64,000 nt of DNA from Fictibacillus solisalsi (GCF_900103485.1 NZ_FNHW01000001.1:1337418-1401417), one strand, 5' to 3'. Counted from the first letter of the stretch, positions 8,459-17,067 are shown. Notes: generated by a model from the letters alone, not told the origin. A program made the numbers and translations.

Positions 8459-9349
8459 TCATAACTTTTGCACATAATAGCCGATGATCCTTTGAAAAAA
8501 AGCATTAATGGCCGGTGATAAATATCGGTTCTTTAAACGAGTTACGTATACCGTGCGTTGTAATAATGAGGAAGGGATTTTTTTACAAACAATGGAAGGT
8601 TCGTTTTGGCGAACTAAGTAATTTTCAGGAATCAAAGTAAGTCCCAAATTCTCTCTAACCAATGTTAATGCAGTTTCAAATCGTTCGATTTCAAATTTAA
8701 TTGAGGGAGATACTTGTTCATATTCAAACACCTTCAAGATATCATCCCTGGTTTGAAACCCTTCAGTACTAATAATAAAAGGTTCGTTTTCTAATTCTTT
8801 AATGGATAGTTCATCTCTTTGTGATAAAGGATGATCCTGATGAATTAGCAGCACTAAATTCTCTTCATATAACGAGACGGATTCTATGTCTGCTTCATTG
8901 ATGAATTGGTTTGTAATAATAATATGTGTATCATATTTTCTTAACGAATCGATTACATCTTGTTTGCTTAGAACTTCGATTAATTTCACCCGCATGGTCG
9001 GAAAACAATTACAATATTCACGTATAACTTCTGGTAACCAATGTTTCACCGACTCTATCATTCCTATCACAAGTTCTCCGTTCCCCAACTCCTTTACTTC
9101 CTTCATTTCTTTTTCCAAAATATCCAATTGAGAAAGCAAGGGCATAGTTTTTTTATATAGTATAGCTCCTGCATCCGTAAGACTGATTTTACGAGTATTC
9201 CTCTCAAAAAGTGGTGAATCAACAATCCTTTCAAGATTTTTAATTGCAGTACTTAAAGAAGGCTGTGTAATGTGTAATTTTTCTGCTGCTTTTGAATAAC
9301 TAAGTTGTTCGGCAACAGTCACAAAATAATACAAGTGTTTGATATTCAT
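8459..9349 (-). CDS. LysR-family transcriptional regulator of hutG-gltS
   Basis: The 296-residue protein has an N-terminal winged helix-turn-helix (MNIKHLYYFVTVAEQLSYSK, ITQPSLSTAIKNLER) and a substrate-binding-like effector domain from about residue 90. It is transcribed divergently from hutG-gltS, the classical arrangement for a LysR regulator controlling its neighbours. The likely effector is related to histidine breakdown or glutamate (inference). The ATG at 9349 follows AAAGGGATCTTA; an in-frame upstream codon at 9394 would place the start inside the operator region. Palindromic AAACTA..TAGTTT elements lie between the two genes. Confidence 0.9.
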   Translation of the reverse strand: MNIKHLYYFVTVAEQLSYSKAAEKLHITQPSLSTAIKNLERIVDSPLFERNTRKISLTDAGAILYKKTMPLLSQLDILEKEMKEVKELGNGELVIGMIESVKHWLPEVIREYCNCFPTMRVKLIEVLSKQDVIDSLRKYDTHIIITNQFINEADIESVSLYEENLVLLIHQDHPLSQRDELSIKELENEPFIISTEGFQTRDDILKVFEYEQVSPSIKFEIERFETALTLVRENLGLTLIPENYLVRQNEPSIVCKKIPSSLLQRTVYVTRLKNRYLSPAINAFFQRIIGYYVQKL

Positions 9350-9375
9350 TAAGATCCCTTTCAATTTATAAATTA

Positions 9376-9438
9376 AAACTATAAATATATTCAAATTATA
9401 TATTAGTTTTTATAAATACAAAACTATATAATTGGTTT
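9376..9438. promoter_or_regulatory. Candidate LysR operators in the divergent region
   Basis: Two inverted repeats with the same half-site are present. AAACTA at 9376-9381 faces TAGTTT at 9404-9409. AAACTATATAATTGGTTT spans 9421-9438. Spaced paired sites in a divergent promoter region are typical for LysR regulators. Confidence 0.5.
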
Positions 9439-9481
9439 ATATACGAATATTTTAAAATGTTCAGAAAGGGATGGGGTTGAT

Positions 9482-10447
9482 TTGCAAAGAAAATCAGTGA
9501 CTAATTGCTGGAGTGGAAGAATTGACCATAAAGAACGAAAAAGCAGCTTCCGTTACCACCAGATGGTCGAAGTAGTAGACTCGAGAGAGCTGGTTAAAAA
9601 AGTGGATGATACGTGTGTCTTAATCGGTTTTGAATGTGAAGAAGGCGTAAAAAGAAATCAGGGCAGATTGGGGTCTGCAAAAGCACCAGATGAAATTCGA
9701 AAAGAACTTGCCAAACTTCCTTGGAGATTTAAAGAGGATGTACGTTTATTGGATATTGGCAATGTAACTTGTACTAATGGAAAACTTGAAACAGCTCAAA
9801 AGGATCTGGGTGAAAAAGTTTACCATGTTCTTAGCAAGTCTTTGGTTCCCATCATCATTGGAGGGGGTCATGAAACATTGTATGGGCATTATCTGGGTGT
9901 TCGTCAATGTATAGGACAGGAAGCAGACTTAGGTATCATAAATTTAGACGCACATTTCGATTTGCGTTCGTATGAAACCTCATCTTCATCAGGTACAATG
10001 TTCCGTCAGATCCTTGAACAAGATCAGAATTGCAATTATTTTGTGTTGGGTATTCAGCCATTTGGTAACACTCAGGAATTATTTGATACAGCGAAAAAGT
10101 TGGATGTGCGTTACATGATTGAAGAAGATGTCACGATGAATAACATCAGTAATATTGAGGAATCAATCCATGCATTTATAAAGCAACACGATTATGTTAT
10201 TTTGACACTTTGTACAGATGTATTGAATGCTGCATTCGCTCCTGGTGTCAGTGCCCCTTCACCATTTGGATTAACCCCTGATATGGTTAGAATGTTAATT
10301 CGCAAAATAGCCTCTCATCCTAAAGTACGGTCATTTGATCTTTGTGAAGTGAATCCCGAGCTGGATGAGGGCGGAAGAACCGTTAAGTTAGGGGCTTATT
10401 TTGTAAATGAAGCCATTGTAGCAAATACGGAGGAACATACTTTATGA
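9482..10447 (+). CDS. hutG: Formimidoylglutamase
   Basis: It hydrolyses N-formimidoyl-L-glutamate to glutamate and formamide, the last step of one histidine degradation route. The 321-residue protein has the ureohydrolase (arginase-like) fold. Its Mn-binding motifs are GGGHETLYGHY, NLDAHFDLR and the degenerate third motif LTLCTDVLNAAFAPGVSAP, typical of HutG. Conserved ECEEGVKRNQGRLGS near the N-terminus also fits. The TTG start at 9482 has AAAGGGATGGGG upstream. The N-terminal 20 residues are less typical, so an internal start is possible. No hutH, hutU or hutI is adjacent. The stop overlaps the gltS start (ATGA). Confidence 0.88.
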   Translation: MQRKSVTNCWSGRIDHKERKSSFRYHQMVEVVDSRELVKKVDDTCVLIGFECEEGVKRNQGRLGSAKAPDEIRKELAKLPWRFKEDVRLLDIGNVTCTNGKLETAQKDLGEKVYHVLSKSLVPIIIGGGHETLYGHYLGVRQCIGQEADLGIINLDAHFDLRSYETSSSSGTMFRQILEQDQNCNYFVLGIQPFGNTQELFDTAKKLDVRYMIEEDVTMNNISNIEESIHAFIKQHDYVILTLCTDVLNAAFAPGVSAPSPFGLTPDMVRMLIRKIASHPKVRSFDLCEVNPELDEGGRTVKLGAYFVNEAIVANTEEHTL

Positions 10448-11631
10448 CAATAACCATGAATCAAGTGAATACAATCTTTTTGGCTGTAGGATTATTGGTA
10501 TTAGGTACATATATGGTGGCTAAAATTAAAATGCTAAAAAAGTTTTGCATACCTGCTCCTGTAGTTGGAGGGTTAATATTTGCTGTCATTACTACGATTC
10601 TCAAAGCAACCGGGCTTCTTGAGGTCACCTTAGATACATCTCTTCAAAGTCTTTTTATGTTAACTTTCTTTACTACAGTTGGTTTGGGTGCTAGTTTTTC
10701 CCTTATTAAATTAGGCGGTAAATTGCTGGTTATTTATTGGCTTGCCTGTGGATTTTTAGCTCTTGCACAAAATTTAATAGGCATTTCACTGGCATCTTTA
10801 TTCAACATTCATCCTCTAATAGGAATGATGGCTGGTGCAGTTTCAATGGAAGGGGGGCATGGATCTGCTGGTGCATTCGGCCAGACCCTTCAAGATATGG
10901 GAATTGAGTCTGCTTTATCCATTGGTATTGCAGCAGCAACATTTGGATTAATATCTGGCGGTTTGGTTGGAGGACCAACAGTAAAGTACTTAATTGGTAA
11001 ATATAATCTTACGCCTACTGAATTGAATGAAAAGCAATCTTCTAAAGAAGAAAAGGTTGAATCAATTACTACAAATACCTTTTTTATTCAGTTATTAGTC
11101 ATTACTTTTTGTATGGCATTGGGGACTCATTTAGGGGAATTATTCTCTTCAGCAACAGGGTTTGTACTTCCAAACTATGTAGGTGCCATGTTTGTAGCAG
11201 TTATTGTCCGAAATCTTATTGATATAAAAATGCCAGAAATTATTGATATGAAAAGCATTAATTTAATTAGTGATATCACTCTTGGCATCTTTCTATCAAT
11301 GGCCCTTATGAGTATAAAGCTATGGGAAGTCGCTAATCTTGCCTTGCCAATGCTTATTATTGTACTTGTTCAAGTGATATTTATCGTAGTATTTGGTGTA
11401 TTTGTCTTGTTCCGATTGTTAGGCAAAAATTATGATGCCGCTGTGATGGTTGCAGGATTCACTGGTCATGGCCTTGGTGCGACTCCGAATGCAATGGCAA
11501 ACATGGCTGCAGTTACCGATCGATTTGGTCCTTCACGTAAGGCTTACTTAGTTGTTCCTATTGTAGGAGCTTTTCTCATTGATGTTTTTGCGATGCCTAT
11601 CATTATAACTACAATTAATCTTTTGAAATAA
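10444..11631 (+). CDS. gltS: Sodium/glutamate symporter
   Basis: The protein is a 395-residue ESS-family membrane carrier expected to move glutamate with sodium. Multiple hydrophobic helices run through it. Two inverted-topology reentrant motifs are visible: SMEGGHGSAGAFG in the first half and GFTGHGLGATPNAMANM in the second, the GltS signatures. Its overlap with hutG links glutamate release from formimidoylglutamate to glutamate transport. The direction in vivo is expected to be uptake, although export of surplus glutamate would also fit the context. Confidence 0.92.
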   Translation: MTITMNQVNTIFLAVGLLVLGTYMVAKIKMLKKFCIPAPVVGGLIFAVITTILKATGLLEVTLDTSLQSLFMLTFFTTVGLGASFSLIKLGGKLLVIYWLACGFLALAQNLIGISLASLFNIHPLIGMMAGAVSMEGGHGSAGAFGQTLQDMGIESALSIGIAAATFGLISGGLVGGPTVKYLIGKYNLTPTELNEKQSSKEEKVESITTNTFFIQLLVITFCMALGTHLGELFSSATGFVLPNYVGAMFVAVIVRNLIDIKMPEIIDMKSINLISDITLGIFLSMALMSIKLWEVANLALPMLIIVLVQVIFIVVFGVFVLFRLLGKNYDAAVMVAGFTGHGLGATPNAMANMAAVTDRFGPSRKAYLVVPIVGAFLIDVFAMPIIITTINLLK

Positions 11632-11681
11632 ACGCAAAGAGAAAAGTCTTATGTTAATTGGTCATTGATCCAACAGGATGA

Positions 11682-11936
11682 ATGGCCTTCTTTGTTTCTT
11701 TTATTATTAGGACAGAGGAATATGTACTTTCAAATCAACTGCAATTTGGCTCGGAGTTATAACCATACGTGCTGTTGAGGGATATGGATTTCTGTAGTTA
11801 GTGGTACGTCCATAAGAAAAGCACTATAAACCAAATTTAGGCATTAATAGTTGAAGACGGGCAGGTATACTTTTTTATTTTTAATAGCATTTTCCTTGCA
11901 GGCATTTTTAAAGGAACGGGTGTCTGTGGATTTTAA
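11682..11936 (+). pseudogene. Remnant of a sugar ABC transporter permease C-terminus
   Basis: This covers most of the gene-poor stretch 11632-12066. One frame reads through several stops: FFVSFIIRTEEYVLSNQLQFGSEL, then later FFIFNSIFLAGIFKGTGV. These pieces resemble the end of MalG-type permeases, where a sequence near 'LPVGLQQFGSEYG' is followed by a last helix and G-x-x-x-G-x-V-K-G. At least three in-frame stops interrupt it. I see no upstream part, so this is a decayed fragment. The similarity is judged by eye and is the weak point of the call. Confidence 0.4.
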
Positions 11937-12066
11937 AAAAGAAGGAAAGAGCTTATATAACGGATTCTGCTAGGTAATTCTTTATTTCCATGGACGCGTT
12001 AAAATGCTTTATGAATTCGGTGTTATTGTAAAATGTTAAAAAGCTGAAAGAAATATTATAAACAAG

Positions 12067-12109
12067 CAAAAACCCTGTAATTTAGTCGAACGGACTATAT
12101 TACAGGGTT
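12067..12109 (-). terminator. Intrinsic terminator of nagZ
   Basis: AACCCTGTAAT and ATTACAGGGTT form the stem. On the minus strand the hairpin is followed by a T-run (A-run at 12066-12070 on the plus strand). Confidence 0.8.
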
Positions 12110-12127
12110 ATTACAAGTAAGCTCTAC

Positions 12128-13885
12128 TTAATAAGTCAAACCCCTGCCATACGGGTACAGGCCTTCAATTGAAACGGGCAGCTTTCCTCCTGGCTGGGTT
12201 CCAAAAATCACATCAACAGCTGCTTTCCATGAAGTTGGAACAGGTGAACCCCAACGCTCAACCGAGTATGTCGAAATGTAAGCGCCGACTTCAGGATAAT
12301 CTTTTACATCATAAGGGAGGCCGAGGGAAACCGCGGCAACAGGCTTGCCTGTTTTTTGCAGTTCTTTTACCAGCTTTGCCTGTCCGGCAGGGAGCTCACT
12401 TGGAGAAAACGTTGGAACGATGATTTGGTCCGCTTGTTCAGCCAGCTTCACTGCCTGTTGAATTTCTGTTGTTGTTGAATCTTCCGAAGTGGTAAAGCTT
12501 TTTACATTTCCTGCCGATTTTTCATCGACCATGCTGGCAATACTGTTGATGAAATTGGTGGATCCGTAGATTTCCGGTCCTGTTACGAGTGTTAATTTTT
12601 TCTCGGTTGGATTAAAAGGGAGGACATTTTCATTCTTAACGAGCGTGATAGACTTTCTTGCAACTTCGGCAGCCGTTTCTTTATGTGCCGGTTGATTGAC
12701 GGCTGTAACAGCCTCTTCAAGATCAACATAACGGTGGTCAAAAAGCTTATACTTGATCTTTAAAGCCAGAACTCTTTTTACCGATTCATTGACTCTTCTT
12801 TCGGATAATTGGCCGGATTTCATCGCATCACTTAAAGCATTAAAGGTTTCGAGTTGTTCATCCAGATTTCCAGTAGCCATCACAATATCCGCTCCGGCGT
12901 TTACCGCCATCACAGCCGCTTGTCCCGCACCCCATTCCTTGGCGATGGCATGCATGCTCATAGCATCCGTAACGATCAGTCCTTTAAATCCCATCTCATT
13001 TCTGAGTAACCCTGTTAACACCCTTTTAGAAAGCGTGGCAGGAAGGTCCTTGTCAATCGCGTTAATAATCACATGGGCTGTCATGATGGAATCGACTCCT
13101 GCATCAATGGCTGCCTGAAATGGAGGGAGATGTACGGTTTCGAGCGTTTCGCGGTCATATGTAACAGCAGCTAAGCCCAGGTGTGAATCCACACTCGTAT
13201 CCCCATGACCTGGGAAGTGCTTAGCTGTTGCGACAACACCATTCTCCTGGTAACCCTTAATTTGTGCGGCGGTCATACTGGAGACGAGACTCGTTTTTTC
13301 ACCAAAGGACCGTACACCGATAACAGGATTGGCAGGGTTCGTATTGACGTCAGCAACCGGTGAGTAGTTCCAATTAAATCCCGTTGCTTTTGCTTCGAGT
13401 GCCGTTATTTTGGCCACATCCTTCGCCGCTTTTGCTTGTCGTGTGGCACCAATACCCATTTGTCGAGGAAAAGGTGTTGCATCGGTGACATGTTGTTTTG
13501 TCCCAAATTCCAAATCAGCGGAAACCAACAGTGGGAGTTTTGGAGAGGTGTTGGCAGCCCATTTTTGCAGCTGGTTATTATATTGAGCTGTTGTACGGGC
13601 ATCACGGGCACCATAAACGATAACAGAACCCGCTTTGTAATTTTGTATAAGCTTGCGGGTATCCTCATTCGGCATTTTACTTTCAGTGTCATGTGTCGAA
13701 GGCATGACAAGCTGTCCGATCTTTTCCTTATCTGTCATTTTAGTTATGATTTGCTCAATAACCTTATCTTTGGGAGACTTCACTGGACCGGTATTTCCAT
13801 TTGATTGGTCGGCACTTGCACTAAGAGGTAATAAGAGAGTGGAACCCATAAGTACAGAACTGATAAAAGCACTCATCTTCTTCAT
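12128..13885 (-). CDS. nagZ: Exported beta-N-acetylglucosaminidase, GH3
   Basis: It is predicted to remove N-acetylglucosamine from muropeptides during cell wall turnover. The 585-residue protein has a signal peptide (MKKMSAFISSVLMGSTLLLP..ASA). The GH3 barrel carries KHFPGHGDTSVDSH, whose Asp/His pair is the acid-base dyad of NagZ enzymes. VTDAMSM carries the catalytic Asp nucleophile. A C-terminal GH3 alpha/beta domain follows, as in B. subtilis NagZ (YbbD). The ATG at 13885 has AAGGAGGG at good spacing. It lacks a lipobox Cys, so it is likely secreted or wall-associated. A perfect cre site upstream suggests CcpA control. It stands alone, away from murQ/murE-type genes. Confidence 0.88.
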   Translation of the reverse strand: MKKMSAFISSVLMGSTLLLPLSASADQSNGNTGPVKSPKDKVIEQIITKMTDKEKIGQLVMPSTHDTESKMPNEDTRKLIQNYKAGSVIVYGARDARTTAQYNNQLQKWAANTSPKLPLLVSADLEFGTKQHVTDATPFPRQMGIGATRQAKAAKDVAKITALEAKATGFNWNYSPVADVNTNPANPVIGVRSFGEKTSLVSSMTAAQIKGYQENGVVATAKHFPGHGDTSVDSHLGLAAVTYDRETLETVHLPPFQAAIDAGVDSIMTAHVIINAIDKDLPATLSKRVLTGLLRNEMGFKGLIVTDAMSMHAIAKEWGAGQAAVMAVNAGADIVMATGNLDEQLETFNALSDAMKSGQLSERRVNESVKRVLALKIKYKLFDHRYVDLEEAVTAVNQPAHKETAAEVARKSITLVKNENVLPFNPTEKKLTLVTGPEIYGSTNFINSIASMVDEKSAGNVKSFTTSEDSTTTEIQQAVKLAEQADQIIVPTFSPSELPAGQAKLVKELQKTGKPVAAVSLGLPYDVKDYPEVGAYISTYSVERWGSPVPTSWKAAVDVIFGTQPGGKLPVSIEGLYPYGRGLTY

Positions 13886-13910
13886 TGCACTTTCCCTCCT
13901 TAGCATTAAA

Positions 13911-13924
13911 TGTAATCGTTTTCA
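13911..13924. promoter_or_regulatory. cre site upstream of nagZ
   Basis: TGTAATCGTTTTCA matches the catabolite-responsive consensus TGWAANCGNTNWCA at every position. It lies 26 bp upstream of the nagZ start, consistent with CcpA repression. Confidence 0.6.
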
Positions 13925-13984
13925 ATGAAAGGGTAGCACCCTTGAACAAGAGGGGTCAATTGCCATTTACATAAAATAGAAAAA

Positions 13985-14152
13985 ATGAATCGTTTTACAT
14001 ATTCATACAGGTGGATATCGGAAGATTATGGTAGATTGGTAGCGTGTATCAAAACGTTTTTGGATAAAAAGCATGAGGAAGGTCTGCCTAGTGATTTAAA
14101 AGAGGTTTTCACGTCTTTCACGAGGAATATAAAGCTTGGACGAATCTACTAA
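13985..14152 (+). CDS. Possible small protein (55 aa) ahead of the DinB gene
   Basis: An uninterrupted frame runs from ATG 13985 to TAA 14150-14152. It begins MNRFTYSYRWISEDY and ends SFTRNIKLGRIY. Composition is protein-like, with charged helical segments and no low complexity. Its stop is two bases before the ribosome binding site of the DinB gene, which suits cotranscription. Against it, I see no Shine-Dalgarno before the ATG. I do not recognise the product. Confidence 0.35.
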   Translation: MNRFTYSYRWISEDYGRLVACIKTFLDKKHEEGLPSDLKEVFTSFTRNIKLGRIY

Positions 14153-14168
14153 AAAGGAGAGTGGGAAA

Positions 14169-14651
14169 ATGGATGTGTTCGTAAGCCAGTATGAGTGGAT
14201 AAGGCGCACAAGGGAAACATTATTTCGTTATTGCGAAACGTTAGCCTATGAAGATTATGTAAGAGAGTTAGAAACATTTGGCGGTGACTCCATCCGAAAC
14301 CTGCATGCTCATGTAGCAGATTGTTATCAAACATGGCTTGGAAATCGGGCTCTTGGGCATAAGCTGCCAGAAATTAAACCACAGACCATTAACTGTGTAC
14401 AGGATATGCGCCAGATTTTTGCGAAAACAGATGATTTGGTTCTTGAATTTCTCCAAGAATATAAAGGGAATTGGGAAAGAAGCATTCAAATCACCAGGAA
14501 TGGGGAGTGCTGGAAGATCACAGCATTGTGGCTGTTTACGCACACGGCTACCCATGAGTTTCATCATAAAGGACAGATTGTAAAAATCGGCAGGCAGCTC
14601 GGATATATTCCGCCAGATACGGACCTCATAGAAGAATTCATTCCTAATTGA
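14169..14651 (+). CDS. DinB/YfiT-family metalloprotein
   Basis: The 160-residue protein has the four-helix DinB pattern. A first helix bundle holds LHAHVADCYQTWLGNRALG, and the C-terminal signature is HTATHEFHHKGQIVKIGRQLGY. Its histidines, with one from the LHAHV segment, make the usual three-His metal site. Members act as thiol-dependent transferases or stress-linked proteins; the precise reaction is unknown. The ATG at 14169 has AAGGAGAG seven bases upstream, so the longer start at 14136 is disfavoured. It overlaps no gene but lies 26 bp before the methyltransferase gene, so the two probably form an operon. Confidence 0.82.
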   Translation: MDVFVSQYEWIRRTRETLFRYCETLAYEDYVRELETFGGDSIRNLHAHVADCYQTWLGNRALGHKLPEIKPQTINCVQDMRQIFAKTDDLVLEFLQEYKGNWERSIQITRNGECWKITALWLFTHTATHEFHHKGQIVKIGRQLGYIPPDTDLIEEFIPN

Positions 14652-14677
14652 CAAGTTATTGGAAAGGAATGTCTAGT

Positions 14678-15289
14678 GTGAATAAAAAGCTGATTAAAAA
14701 GTTTAACCGTCAGGCTCAAACTTACGACCGAATGAGGGAAAACCAATTCCAACGAAAATGGAGGGAAAAATTAATTGGAGAGGCTAAAGGACATGTACTG
14801 GAACTGGCAGTGGGCGCAGGAGGGAACTTTCCGTTTTACAAGATCGAAAAGATCGATACCATTACTGCGGTAGATTTCAGCCCGGAGATGCTCGGGAAAG
14901 CAAAAAAAGCGGCCCGGCAATATCATCTTCCGGCAGCGTTTATTGAAAGCGATATTGACGAGCTGTTCTTTGAAAACCAACAGTTTGATTCGATCGTTTC
15001 TACTCTTTCATTTTGTGGATATTCCTCTCCTGCGCGAATCCTGGAAAATGTAAGTAAATGGTGTAAGCCAAATGGACAAGTATTGCTGCTCGAGCACGGA
15101 ATCAGTTCTAATTTCCTTATCTCGACTTTACAAAGAGCCCTGGACCCCTTGGCTGTTAAAACCGTGGGTTGCCATCAAAATCGAAACATTATGAAGCTGG
15201 TTAATCACTCGCCATTGGATATTCAAAAAGCAGAACATCATTGGCTGAATGTTTTTCATCTTATTTGGGCCAAACCACGAAAAGAATAA
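14678..15289 (+). CDS. Class I SAM-dependent methyltransferase (UbiE/PmtA-like)
   Basis: The 203-residue enzyme has a Rossmann methyltransferase core. VLELAVGAGGNFPFY is motif I (SAM-binding), ITAVDFSPEMLGKAK the ribose-binding acidic loop, and FDSIVSTLSFCGYSSP and GQVLLLEHGISS are motifs III-IV. The core and the C-terminal half (RALDPLAVKTVGCHQNR, NVFHLIWAKP) resemble phospholipid or menaquinone-type methyltransferases of Firmicutes. The substrate is not known. I use the GTG at 14678, nine bases after AAAGGA; an ATG at 14669 sits too close to it. Likely cotranscribed with the DinB gene. Confidence 0.8.
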   Translation: MNKKLIKKFNRQAQTYDRMRENQFQRKWREKLIGEAKGHVLELAVGAGGNFPFYKIEKIDTITAVDFSPEMLGKAKKAARQYHLPAAFIESDIDELFFENQQFDSIVSTLSFCGYSSPARILENVSKWCKPNGQVLLLEHGISSNFLISTLQRALDPLAVKTVGCHQNRNIMKLVNHSPLDIQKAEHHWLNVFHLIWAKPRKE

Positions 15290-15397
15290 GGAGTGCTCCA
15301 GATGAAGATGGCAGCAGGCTGACAGATACCTGCATTTATTCCATCATTACATAAAAAGCAAATATTATATGACAAAATTTTTAAAGGAGAGTTCAAA

Positions 15398-15904
15398 ATG
15401 GGAATGTCAGACTACTATAAAAAACTAAGAGATCAAGTGGGTAATGAACTGATTTTTGTTCCGAGTGTGGCAGGAATTGTTCGAAATAAAGCCGGAGAGA
15501 TTCTGTTTCAAAACAAAGGTACAGGAGAAAACTGGAGTCTTCCTGCCGGAGCGATCGAACCTGGTGAAGCGCCAGCAGAAGCATTGGTTCGTGAAGTTTG
15601 GGAGGAAACCGGCTTGCATGTTATACCAAAAAAACTATTAGGTGTCTTTGGTGGCAATGACTTCCGTTATCAATACCCGGATGGAAATAAAGTAGAGTAC
15701 AACGTGGTTGTATTCGAATGTGAAGTTCAGTGTGGCGACTTAAAACCGATTGATCCTGAAACCTTCGAATTGCGCTACTTCAAATTGAACGAGACGCCGG
15801 AACTTGCTTTGCCATATCCTTCATCCATTTTTGAAAAATCATCTGATGGTGTATCCTTCCAGTGGAACAAAGAGTGGTTGGATAATTTGAAGATTCTTAA
15901 ATAA
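15398..15904 (+). CDS. NUDIX hydrolase
   Basis: The 168-residue enzyme contains a complete Nudix box, G-AIEPG-E-APAEALV-RE-VW-EE-TGL (about 50-72), which binds the catalytic metal and hydrolyses a nucleoside diphosphate linked to another moiety. VAGIVRNKAGEILFQNKG before it forms the first beta strands. The substrate is unknown; small NUDIX enzymes of this type usually act on damaged or surplus nucleotides. The ATG follows AAAGGAGAGTTCAAA. It stands about 110 bp after the methyltransferase gene. Confidence 0.88.
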   Translation: MGMSDYYKKLRDQVGNELIFVPSVAGIVRNKAGEILFQNKGTGENWSLPAGAIEPGEAPAEALVREVWEETGLHVIPKKLLGVFGGNDFRYQYPDGNKVEYNVVVFECEVQCGDLKPIDPETFELRYFKLNETPELALPYPSSIFEKSSDGVSFQWNKEWLDNLKILK

Positions 15905-15933
15905 TTCTGCTTAAACAAGAAGAGATAATTATT

Positions 15934-16254
15934 ATGCTCTTTATGGTGATCGTCAAAGCCTCGAAGAATTCCGAAGCCGGAGAATTGGTCGCCGGCTTCA
16001 TTCTGATTGATGTGAAGTCTAGGGAAGAAGCCATCGAGTGGGCCATGCGGATGCCGGAACCGCAAGGACATGGGGAAGGCCAGATTGCATTACGTCAAGT
16101 ATTAGATGCACCGGAGCTGACCGAGAATGCGGAAATGTTGGCCAAGGAAGCGGAATTACGTGAGCTATTGTTTCAAAACGACCGGATGCTTCAGTTGAAG
16201 AAGAACTGCGATTTTTGCTTTTTTATATGCCATTTAAGATGTCAGAAGAATTGA
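15934..16254 (+). pseudogene. YCII-domain protein with internal deletion
   Basis: The reading starts MLFMVIVKASKNSEAGE, the normal N-terminus of DGPF/YCII family proteins. It then jumps directly to LVAGFILIDVKSREEAIEW, which in the family follows some 55 residues later, after the conserved DGPF segment. The deletion keeps the frame. The end (KNCDFCFFICHLRCQKN) does not look like family sequence and suggests a second lesion. No good Shine-Dalgarno precedes the ATG. Family members are ferredoxin-like fold enzymes of uncertain function. The DGPF core is missing, so activity is unlikely. Confidence 0.6.
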
Positions 16255-16285
16255 TTTGCAGCTGGTCTACGTTTATCTTGGCTAG

Positions 16286-17020
16286 TTACAAATAATTATA
16301 ATATCTCTCCATAACAAACTTTGAACGATCTCCTCGTACAACGCTGGAAGAAAATTCGATTGGCAATTCCTTTGCGGAATAAGTAATGGATTCCAGTAAA
16401 AAAGACGGGGAGCCTGCTGGGATGTTCAACAGTTCGCTCATGGCTTCATTGGTTAGAATGGGCTCGATGGATTCAACTGATCGGTGGATTTCGATCTCAA
16501 ATTTGCCTCTTAACAATTGAAACAAAGACCCCGAGCAATCTTCCCGCTTCAAACCTGGTGCAACCTTCCAAGGGATAAAAGAGGTGGAATGCTGAAGAGG
16601 TTCTGTGCCTCCGTGACGCAAGCGTACCAGCTTGATGACTGGATCCTCTTCATCTATCTCAAGGGCCTGTGCCAAAGAATAATAAGCAGGGATGACTTCA
16701 AATGCAAGAACTTTTGAAAAAGACACAAGGCCGGCATCTTTCATCTGCTCTGAAAAGCTCTTCATACTTTGAGAAAGTGCCTCATTGATTTTCGGCTTTG
16801 AAACAAAAGTACCTTTTCCCTGAACGCGATGAATTTTGCCGTCCAATTCAAGTTGTTGCAATGCCAGGCGGATTGTTGTTCGGCTGACATCAAACATCCG
16901 GCATAATTCGGATTCAGTGGGAAGCTGGCTCCCAATCTGATACGTCTCATTTTTAATAAGCTCTAAAAGTTTTTCTTTAATTAAATAATATAAGGCAGTT
17001 CCCGGGCTTCTATTTATCAT
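16286..17020 (-). CDS. GntR/HutC-family regulator of the sugar cluster
   Basis: The 244-residue protein has an N-terminal winged helix-turn-helix (SQLPTESELCRMFDVSRTTIRLALQQLE, with the wing HRVQGKGTFVSKP) and a C-terminal UTRA ligand domain (about 90-240: SKVLAF, DPVIKLVRLR, LLESITYSAKELPIEFSSSVVRGD). UTRA regulators usually release DNA on binding a sugar phosphate. It is divergent from the nine-kilobase sugar operon that starts at 17312, so it is very likely its repressor. The probable inducer is a phosphorylated form of the imported sugar. Confidence 0.9.
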   Translation of the reverse strand: MINRSPGTALYYLIKEKLLELIKNETYQIGSQLPTESELCRMFDVSRTTIRLALQQLELDGKIHRVQGKGTFVSKPKINEALSQSMKSFSEQMKDAGLVSFSKVLAFEVIPAYYSLAQALEIDEEDPVIKLVRLRHGGTEPLQHSTSFIPWKVAPGLKREDCSGSLFQLLRGKFEIEIHRSVESIEPILTNEAMSELLNIPAGSPSFLLESITYSAKELPIEFSSSVVRGDRSKFVMERYYNYL

Positions 17021-17050
17021 AATCTCACTCCGATTTATCTCTCCTACCTG

Positions 17051-17067
17051 AATGGTATATACATATG
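17051..17067. promoter_or_regulatory. Possible GntR/HutC operator near the regulator gene
   Basis: AATGGTATATACATATG contains the palindrome GTATATAC with flanking T-G-G, similar in shape to HutC/NagR-type sites. It is 31 bp upstream of the regulator start, suitable for autoregulation. Judged by eye only. Confidence 0.3.

Noticed and set aside
12753-13118. Plus-strand frame inside nagZ
   Set aside because: It is the antisense of a GH3 gene; codon pattern follows nagZ, no ribosome site.
13985-13999. Possible second cre near 13987
   Set aside because: TGAATCGTTTTACA lacks one base of the consensus spacing; not a valid cre.
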